The notes under the pieces were generated by a model. It did not search any database. It saw nothing but the letters and a program-made list of their open reading frames with translations, and was not told the origin of the DNA. This document shows positions 1 to 5,113 of a stretch of DNA of 5,113 nucleotides, one piece after another. The translations under genes were made by a program, and so were the position numbers. Position 1 is the first letter of the stretch. Each line of letters starts with the position of its first letter. Source of the DNA: an uncultured Prevotellaceae bacterium (GTDB lineage Bacteria > Bacteroidota > Bacteroidia > Bacteroidales > Bacteroidaceae); assembly GCA_945827465.1 (NCBI GenBank), contig CALZOH010000208.1, positions 1 to 5,113 of the forward strand. Reading direction: 5' to 3'.

Positions 1-95
1 CATCATTCGACCACCAAATTATCAGCTAATAGACCGAACATGTGTAGGGTCGTATCGCATACGCCCTTCATGGCAGCGTGATTGCATGTTCGACG
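1..95 (+). repeat. Direct copy of the 86-bp REP-like repeat, left of the gene
   Basis: This is a single direct-orientation unit, cut by the window edge. GTAG lies at 44-47 and the hairpin core at 48-66. The lead-in from ATCATTCGACCACC at 2 to the core is 46 nt, the same spacing as in the right-hand array, so it is in the same register. The stem carries one mismatch (T50 instead of G). The trailing TTCATGGC and the following GCGTG also match the right-hand direct units. Nothing coding is supported here. Confidence 0.88.
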
Positions 96-127
96 GTATT
101 GTTTTGTTCGCCAAGTTATCATTTCAT

Positions 128-190
128 TTTCGCTCACATGAGGGCGTATGCGATACGCCCCTACACCTGTTCGATGATTGTCGTGGCTTT
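128..190 (-). repeat. Inverted REP-like copy, left of the gene
   Basis: The core at 142-160 (GGGCGTAT-GCG-ATACGCCC) is followed by CTAC at 161-164, so on the minus strand it reads GTAG plus hairpin. It is preceded by TTTTCGCTCACATGA and followed by CCTGTTCGAT. These flanks recur at the other inverted copies (about 4345, 4990 and 5076) and differ on the far side of the hairpin from the CATGGCGG flank of direct copies. With the direct copy at 44-66 it forms a fold-back pair, with about 36 nt of nearly complementary sequence on each side. Confidence 0.87.
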
Positions 191-365
191 ACAGAGCGAA
201 CACATCCTGCCAAATCCACCCCACCGAGCAAAGAAAGCTCATATCATATCATCGTAAAAGGCCTCCTCCATACGAATTCATAAGCACACATGAGCATGAA
301 ATCATACCGATTGATGGTGGAATTAATTCTTTTTTGGATGAACAAACTCAAAAAAAGGTCTGTTG
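190..365. other. AT-rich intergenic stretch with no supported gene
   Basis: Short open frames cross this stretch (86-283 and 178-366 on the + strand). They begin inside repeat sequence, lack a plausible translation start context and resemble no family I recognise, so I do not call them genes. A weak TTTTTTG/CAAAAAA pairing at 330-336 and 349-355 has no G+C-rich stem and is not a convincing terminator. I see no tRNA, riboswitch or other structured RNA. Confidence 0.6.
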
Positions 366-399
366 ATTGTAGTAATTACAGATTGTTTCTCTAAATTTG
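366..399 (+). promoter_or_regulatory. Probable Bacteroidota sigma-ABfr-type promoter for the M60 gene
   Basis: TAAATTTG at 392-399 matches the Bacteroidota -7 consensus TAnnTTTG exactly. ATTG at 366-369 is a fair -33 element, 22 nt upstream of the -7 box, slightly longer than the usual spacing of about 19-21. Transcription would start near 405-408, giving a short AT-rich leader of about 36-39 nt. There is no Shine-Dalgarno sequence before the ATG at 444, only AT-rich sequence (AATTATAATTATATAGT), which is normal for this phylum. No operator or extracytoplasmic-sigma site is evident. The match is by eye only. Confidence 0.65.
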
Positions 400-443
400 C
401 ACGTGAACCGAAAATTAGCTACAAACAATTATAATTATATAGT

Positions 444-3400
444 ATGAGAATTAATACGATTCTATCTTCATTTTTGGTCTGTTTAATGTGGTGTTGCAGC
501 ATCACAGCTCAGGCCAACGCCGAAACAGGATTGTATCGGCTGAAAAGTGGACGTGGTACAGGACGCAATCTGAGTGTTAATGCCTCCGGCAAACTGATGA
601 CTGCAACTCCGAACACCTCCGACCTCAAACAAGTTTGGCTCCTGCAAGTATCAGGCAACAGTTGTACGCTACGCAATGTAGGGAATGGGCTTTTTGTTCA
701 ACCACAAGGTACGCTCTATGCAAGCTATGGAACGGATAGTAACAAAGGAGAACTGTACATTCAACAGAACAGTTCTGTAAAAAATGGGACTTACTACAAC
801 ATCGCAAACAAGAATACCTTCTCGGGTACAATCTGTATGCACGAAGATGGTAGCTTCAATGTTGTTCCTTGGTCGGCAAGTAGCAGTACTGCATCGGGCA
901 GTGAATGGGCGTTAGAGCCTGCCACCGACATCACAGCAGAGGAGATCAAGGCCTGTTTTGATGCTGTTAGCGGTAGCACGACACCCGAACCGGGTAAATA
1001 CTACCAAGTGATAAGCCCTGACTACAACCGTGCCATGGCTGAAGACGTGGTTAATGGAAAGGTAAACACCGTGACGCCCGACGAAAAGGACATTGCACAG
1101 ATATGGTCCATCGAAAAAAGCGGCTCGGGCTACATCATTCGCAATGCTTACAGCCAGCGTTTGATTCAAAAACAAGGAGGAACGGTGAGCGTACAGTATT
1201 CGATGAACAAAACTTCAAACGGTACCTTTACCATCAGCGTGAACAACAACTACAAGTATGAGACACGTTACAATATGATCGACGTTAATAACGTCGCTCT
1301 TCACTGCGCTGCTACCCAAAGTTACAACGTAGTGGGATGGTACACGAGTGACGGCAAGAGCAATACAGCCTCGGTATGGTACTTCCGAGAGGTTACTCCT
1401 GATGAAGACGAGCTCAAAAAGGCACAAGAGGAGTATGCTACCATGCAGGATGCCAATTCAAAAGAAAGCGTTTACCGTTCTTTGATCGCCAAATTCTTTG
1501 AAGACTACGCATGCACAACGTTGAAGGCCGAGTATGCAGCCTTGAGCGATGACGAACTGCGCGAAGCCATGAGCGACTTACCCGCAACCTTACAGGATGC
1601 AGCCATTAAAATAAAGAATGACTCATGGGGAAAGTGGGAGAAAGACTTCCGTGTGGCAAAATATCAGGCCTATAGCGATCCCGCCTACTGGGCCAGCAAG
1701 CTGAAGATATCGGCGTACGGTCGTCAAAATAACCCTACCGGTATTACAGCTGACAAGAACCAGATTGTTTACGTATTCGTGAACAGAACAACACCGACCG
1801 GCGCGACCTTGAAGATTGAGACTTGTAGCTCTACAAGCGTATGGGGCTCTTACTCCAAGAGCTTGGTGCGAGGCTTGAACGTGGTGATTGCTCCCGAAGA
1901 CAACAGTCAGTTCTTTATTATGTATACCAGTAAGAACGGAACCGACATTAGTAGCTACGATTCTTTGCAGATTCACATTGAAGGCGGTCGCGTAAACGGT
2001 TTCTTCGACTGCACGAAGCGCACCGATGAAGATTGGGTACAGATGCGCAAAGACGGCTTATTTACTGGTCCCGTTATCGATGTGATGGGTCAATACTGTC
2101 ATTGGCACATGAACAAGGACTGTGTGGTAAAGAATAATCCTACAAACATTAAACGTACGATGGATATTTGGGACTGGATTACCTTCGAAGAACTCGATTT
2201 GATGGGTCTTACAAAGAATGAACAATACCCAGATGCTTACGAAGACCTCTACCCACGTCAGTTCAACAACAAGATGGAATGTGCTACGGTGACGGGTAGT
2301 GCCTACATGTACTCCACTTCGTACTATACCGGCTATAATGAATATACACTTGACCAAATACTCAACTACGACCACATCGGTAGCGGCGACGGTACCTTGT
2401 GGGGACCGGCTCATGAGATTGGTCACAGCAACCAAGGCGCTATCCGTTTGGTTGGAACGACCGAGGTATCGAACAATCTCTTCTCCAACATGATTGTTTT
2501 CAAAGCAGACAAATACACTTCCAGATATTGGGGCATTCAGGAAATGCAACGCTGGATGGCACAGAAGCTCTCGTGGCCGGAGATTTATTGCAAGAACGGC
2601 GAACGTGAAACCATCGGTACGATGAATCGTATGTTCTTCCAACTCTATCTTTACTATCACGCATTGGGTAATCACCCCACGTTCTATCAGGAAATCTTCA
2701 AGAAGCTGCGTAAATCACCCTTGATACAGCCTACGAGTCCTAACGTTACCTATGCTAAGAACGACTACTTGAAGTTTGCTAAGATTGCTTGCGAAGTAGC
2801 CGGTGAGGACTTGTCGGAATACTTTGAGTACTGGGGATTCTTCCGACCTGTTAACAAAGTACAGATTGGCGACTACTCGACCTGGTTGATCACAGCTACA
2901 CAGGCAGAGATTAACGAAGCCAAAGCTTACATGAAGAAATGTGGTCCGAAGAATGGCAATATCATCTTCATTGAAGACCGTGTTAAGAACGCTTATAGTG
3001 CAGACGGAAGCGTGAAGAAGACGTTTGAAAGCTATTCAGTGACCAATTGTCAGAACGAATTCGGTCATTACACCGACTTCCCCTTGCATTTGGAAGCTTC
3101 TGGATTCAGTTATTCAGTCGATTCCAAGGGCGTTGTAACCATTCCGGCAGCTTCTAAGAACGCTGTAGGTATCAAGGTGTACGACAAGAAGGGCAACTTG
3201 GCCTACGTAGCAGCATCACACAAGTTCACTTTGCCTGAATATCTGGTAGAAGAAGGTGGCTACTCCATGGTGGCAGCACAGTCTGATGGCACGGATATCA
3301 AGATGTACAACAGCAATAGCGACAAGTACTATACCTTGAACATCTACCGTGGCAGCAATTCACCCATCATTCGCAATACAGACGGCACAGAAGAGAGCGG

Positions 3401-4160
3401 TACCATTCCGACCATCGGTGTGAACGACATTGCTGTAACGTCTGACGCCGATATGCCCGAAAACATCACGTCTCTTGACAACGTGGTTGACGCTGAAGGA
3501 AACACCAACCGCCTCAATCTGACTACCGACAAGGGTTACTACTCTCCCAAGGACATCAAGGCGAAGGAGGTTACACTCACGGTCAACTATGGACCGAGGT
3601 TCAACGCAATGGTTTTGCCCGTAGATATTCACAAGAGCGACCTCCCGGAAGGTCTCGTATTGGAAAGCATCAAGGCCACACAAGAGCAGGATGGAAAGAA
3701 TTATCTCGTGCTTGACAAAGAAGCTGAGATCATTCCGGCCGCTACGCCGTTCTTTATCCGCAATTTGGCTGCCACCAACGGTTCGTTTGACATTACTCGC
3801 GGAGCAACCACGCTGGCAGCAACCGCTGGGACGCTGACTACAGGCGATGTAACAAGCAGAGCCACCTTCACCTCGCGTTATGTGATGAAAGGTACTTACG
3901 TAATGAATGAAGAAGGCACTGAAATGGTGCTCAAGGAAAGTACAACAATGTGTTCTCCATTCATTGTTTGGTTGGAAACTACAGCCGTCAGCAAGCCTCA
4001 AGCCTATATCTTGGCCAATGAAGACCTCGTCAAGGTGAATGGCATTGAAGCTGATGACCGGAAACAAGACGGTATCAGTTACGACTTGATGGGACGTCCT
4101 GCCAAATCCAACCAAAAAGGTATCATCATCAAGAATGGTAAGAAATATTCTGTGAAGTAA
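444..4160 (+). CDS. Secreted M60-family zinc metallopeptidase (mucinase-like) with two N-terminal ricin-like modules
   Basis: This is a 1238-residue exported protease that probably cleaves glycoproteins such as mucins. Residues 1-24 or 1-26 form a signal peptide (charged MRINT, hydrophobic core, AQA/ANA cleavage sites). The ATG at 444 is chosen because the next Met (residue 15) lies inside the hydrophobic core. Residues about 28-160 and 184-317 are two homologous ricin-like beta-trefoil modules, probably sugar-binding. A charged helical linker spans about 320-410, followed by an M60 N-terminal beta domain at about 418-518. The catalytic domain spans about 519-805. It has the gluzincin motif HEIGHSNQ with zinc ligands His657 and His661, catalytic Glu658, and Glu674 as the probable third ligand (HExxHx12E), so the active site looks intact. 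The segments at about 878-960 and 1030-1195 look all-beta. The last 34 residues (YDLMGR at 1213-1218, then KGIII and NGKK) resemble Bacteroidota sorting tails of the type IX kind. No lipobox precedes Cys17 or Cys18. The family call is firm; substrate and export route are inferred. Confidence 0.95.
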   Translation: MRINTILSSFLVCLMWCCSITAQANAETGLYRLKSGRGTGRNLSVNASGKLMTATPNTSDLKQVWLLQVSGNSCTLRNVGNGLFVQPQGTLYASYGTDSNKGELYIQQNSSVKNGTYYNIANKNTFSGTICMHEDGSFNVVPWSASSSTASGSEWALEPATDITAEEIKACFDAVSGSTTPEPGKYYQVISPDYNRAMAEDVVNGKVNTVTPDEKDIAQIWSIEKSGSGYIIRNAYSQRLIQKQGGTVSVQYSMNKTSNGTFTISVNNNYKYETRYNMIDVNNVALHCAATQSYNVVGWYTSDGKSNTASVWYFREVTPDEDELKKAQEEYATMQDANSKESVYRSLIAKFFEDYACTTLKAEYAALSDDELREAMSDLPATLQDAAIKIKNDSWGKWEKDFRVAKYQAYSDPAYWASKLKISAYGRQNNPTGITADKNQIVYVFVNRTTPTGATLKIETCSSTSVWGSYSKSLVRGLNVVIAPEDNSQFFIMYTSKNGTDISSYDSLQIHIEGGRVNGFFDCTKRTDEDWVQMRKDGLFTGPVIDVMGQYCHWHMNKDCVVKNNPTNIKRTMDIWDWITFEELDLMGLTKNEQYPDAYEDLYPRQFNNKMECATVTGSAYMYSTSYYTGYNEYTLDQILNYDHIGSGDGTLWGPAHEIGHSNQGAIRLVGTTEVSNNLFSNMIVFKADKYTSRYWGIQEMQRWMAQKLSWPEIYCKNGERETIGTMNRMFFQLYLYYHALGNHPTFYQEIFKKLRKSPLIQPTSPNVTYAKNDYLKFAKIACEVAGEDLSEYFEYWGFFRPVNKVQIGDYSTWLITATQAEINEAKAYMKKCGPKNGNIIFIEDRVKNAYSADGSVKKTFESYSVTNCQNEFGHYTDFPLHLEASGFSYSVDSKGVVTIPAASKNAVGIKVYDKKGNLAYVAASHKFTLPEYLVEEGGYSMVAAQSDGTDIKMYNSNSDKYYTLNIYRGSNSPIIRNTDGTEESGTIPTIGVNDIAVTSDADMPENITSLDNVVDAEGNTNRLNLTTDKGYYSPKDIKAKEVTLTVNYGPRFNAMVLPVDIHKSDLPEGLVLESIKATQEQDGKNYLVLDKEAEIIPAATPFFIRNLAATNGSFDITRGATTLAATAGTLTTGDVTSRATFTSRYVMKGTYVMNEEGTEMVLKESTTMCSPFIVWLETTAVSKPQAYILANEDLVKVNGIEADDRKQDGISYDLMGRPAKSNQKGIIIKNGKKYSVK

Positions 4161-4177
4161 ACTCACAGTTGACTCTC

Positions 4178-4223
4178 AACAATTCATCCGGACTATCCCA
4201 AAATAGTCCGGATGAATTGTTTT
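4178..4223 (+). terminator. Rho-independent terminator after the M60 gene
   Basis: Arms at 4178-4196 and 4203-4221 are perfectly complementary over 19 bp (central TCCGGACTAT / ATAGTCCGGA), closed by a 6-nt loop CCCAAA and ending in TTTT at 4220-4223. It begins 17 nt after the TAA at 4158-4160. Because no further gene follows before the repeats, it marks the end of a single-gene transcript. The opposite side of the stem lacks a T-run for the minus strand, so it is probably one-directional. Confidence 0.9.
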
Positions 4224-4325
4224 ATAGTGTTATGTTTCATACGGAGAAGGAGCGACGAGATGAATGAGTTCTTATGGTTGGAGGCATCATCATGGCGACG
4301 GGCATCACATCATGGCAATCATCAT
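4224..4325. other. Gene-free spacer with a possible repeat remnant
   Basis: No coding frame is convincing here. The frame at 4212-4394 starts inside the terminator stem, and the minus-strand frame at 4237-4512 runs through repeat units. CATGGCGACGGGCATCACAT starting at 4291 resembles the CATGGCGGCG...GCACATCAT flank of direct repeat units (for example from 4661), which suggests an old direct copy that has lost its hairpin. That reading is tentative. Confidence 0.4.
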
Positions 4326-4392
4326 TTCGTTTTCGCTCATTTGAGGGTGTATGCGATACGCACATACGGTTGTTCGATTGATTTCTGGGCTT
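4326..4392 (-). repeat. Decayed inverted REP-like copy
   Basis: The core at 4345-4363 reads GGGTGTATGCGATACGCAC. Compared with the intact inverted core it has C to T at core position 4, which still allows a G-T wobble, and C to A at core position 18, which breaks a pair. The CTAC that should follow is ATAC (4364-4367). The flanks TTTTCGCTCAT and TGTTCGATTGAT are those of the other inverted copies, so this is the same element partly eroded. Confidence 0.8.
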
Positions 4393-4412
4393 AAAGGGGG
4401 AAAAACGCCATA

Positions 4413-4940
4413 CATAATCATTCCGTTCAACCATCATGTTGTCCGTGAAATGACCGAACAGGTGTAGGGGCGTATCGCATACGCCCTTCATGGCGGGAAA
4501 GTTGCATATCATTCGACCACCATATTACCCATGAAATTACCGAACAGGTGTAGGGGCGTATCGCATACGCCCTCCATGGCGGCGATGTTGCATATCATTC
4601 GACCACCATATTACCCATGAATTGATCGAACATGTGTAGGGGCGTATCGCATACGCCCTTCATGGCGGCGTGGGTGCACATCATTCGGCCACCATATTAC
4701 CCATGAATTGATCGAATAGGTGTAGGGGCGTATCGAATACGCCCTTCACGGCGGCGTGGGTGCACATCATTCGGCCACCATATTACCCATGAATTGATCG
4801 AACAGGTGTAGGGGCGTATCGCATACGCCCTCCATGGCGGGGAAGTTGCATATCATTCGACCACCATATTACCCGTGAATTGATCGAACATGTGTAGGGG
4901 CGTATCGCATACGCCCTCCATGGCGGCGATGTTGCATATC
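4413..4940 (+). repeat. Tandem array of six direct REP-like units with an exact 86-bp period
   Basis: Hairpin cores lie at 4468-4486, 4554-4572, 4640-4658, 4726-4744, 4812-4830 and 4898-4916, each immediately preceded by GTAG (4464, 4550, 4636, 4722, 4808, 4894). Every interval between cores is exactly 86 bp. The 63 bp between successive 23-nt GTAG-hairpin units is also conserved (CATGGCGG, then CATATCATTCGACCACC, then ATTACCCATGAATTGATCGAA). The lead-in before the first core (about 4413-4463) is more diverged and about 5 nt longer. The last unit keeps its spacer only to about 4940. No spacer is unique, so this is not a CRISPR array. No gene lies here. Confidence 0.93.
4726..4744 (+). repeat. 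Loop variant of the hairpin core (fourth unit of the array)
   Basis: This core reads GGGCGTATCGAATACGCCC: the loop is CGA instead of CGC, while both 8-nt arms are unchanged. The lead-in also differs at one base (CGAATAGG rather than CGAACAGG) and the trailing flank reads TTCACGG rather than TTCATGG. Confidence 0.85.
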
Positions 4941-4964
4941 AAATGGTAGTGATGTGTTCGCCGT

Positions 4965-5113
4965 TATTGTTGCATATTCGCCCACATCAGGGCGTATGCG
5001 ATACGCCCCTACACCTGTTCGATTGAATTTTGGGATTGATTGGTTTGCGTGTCGGTTCCATTTTCGCTCACATCAGGGCGTATGCGATACGCCCCTACAC
5101 CTGTTCGATTGAT
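4965..5113 (-). repeat. Two inverted REP-like units, 86 bp apart, running off the window
   Basis: Cores lie at 4990-5008 and 5076-5094, followed by CTAC at 5009-5012 and 5095-5098. Their spacing is again 86 bp, although the spacer sequence is not that of the direct array: it contains TGTTCGATTGAATTTTGGG and TTCCATTTTCGCTCACAT. The window ends inside the flank of the second copy (CTGTTCGATTGAT), so more units may follow. The last direct core (4898) and first inverted core (4990) are 92 bp apart and form a fold-back pair. Confidence 0.9.

Noticed and set aside
330..356. Possible terminator or small-RNA hairpin upstream of the promoter
   Set aside because: Only a 7-bp A/T stem with one G-C pair can form; too weak to call.
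86..366. Small + strand open frames upstream of the gene (86-283 and 178-366)
   Set aside because: They read through repeat sequence (the peptide GVCDTPLHLF comes from the inverted hairpin unit), have no convincing start context and match no family known to me.
480..500. Lipoprotein signal at Cys17/Cys18
   Set aside because: The preceding residues (LMW) do not form a lipobox; AQA/ANA signal-peptidase I sites further on fit better.
3360..4166. Long minus-strand frame opposite the 3' end of the gene (268 codons), and a similar one at 2058-2675
   Set aside because: Both lie wholly or almost wholly antisense to a protein with clear domain structure; their translations show no recognisable domain and no promoter precedes them.
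4212..4394. Small + strand frame starting just after the gene
   Set aside because: Its start lies inside the right arm of the terminator stem, and its sequence continues into the decayed repeat.
4237..4512. Minus-strand 91-codon frame downstream of the gene
   Set aside because: It encodes the same repeat-derived peptide (GVCDTPLHLF) and crosses repeat boundaries; it is a likely source of spurious hypothetical proteins in annotations.
4413..4940. CRISPR array
   Set aside because: Repeats are regular, but the spacers are near-identical to each other rather than unique, the hairpin unit is only 23 nt with an 86-bp period, and no cas gene is present.
5019..5060. Promoter-like TTTG motifs near the right edge (ATTGGTTTGCG)
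   Set aside because: They lack the TA at the start of TAnnTTTG, recur as part of the repeat spacer, and no gene follows in the window.

Overview
The window looks like part of a Bacteroidota genome, most likely a Prevotella/Segatella- or Bacteroides-type gut or oral commensal. Three things point there. The only gene is a very large secreted M60 (mucin-type) metallopeptidase. Its upstream region has a TAnnTTTG promoter element and no Shine-Dalgarno sequence. Its C-terminus ends in the YDLxGR...KGIxIxNGKK tail typical of exported Prevotella proteins. The genus is an inference.

Layout: positions 1-190 hold two copies of an intergenic hairpin repeat, one direct and one inverted. Positions about 190-365 are AT-rich and contain no gene I can support. 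A probable Bacteroidota promoter lies at 366-399. The gene runs from 444 to 4160 on the + strand and encodes 1238 residues: signal peptide, two homologous ricin-like beta-trefoil modules, a helical linker, an M60 N-terminal beta domain, the zinc catalytic domain (HEIGH at residues 657-661, Glu674), and C-terminal beta domains with a sorting-type tail. A perfect 19-bp stem terminator follows at 4178-4223. The remaining 0.9 kb is non-coding and mostly repeats: one decayed inverted copy near 4345, six direct copies spaced exactly 86 bp apart (about 4413-4940), then two inverted copies, also 86 bp apart, running to the window edge.

The gene appears to be a self-contained single transcription unit with its own promoter and terminator. 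Its product would be exported to degrade or bind host or dietary glycoproteins such as mucins. The repeats are the more unusual part. Each intact copy is GTAG followed by GGGCGTAT-CGC-ATACGCCC, the layout of REP elements (a GTAG/GTGG tetranucleotide plus a hairpin) that RAYT-type Y1 transposases are thought to mobilise. Eleven copies flank the gene and none lies inside it. No transposase is visible in the window.
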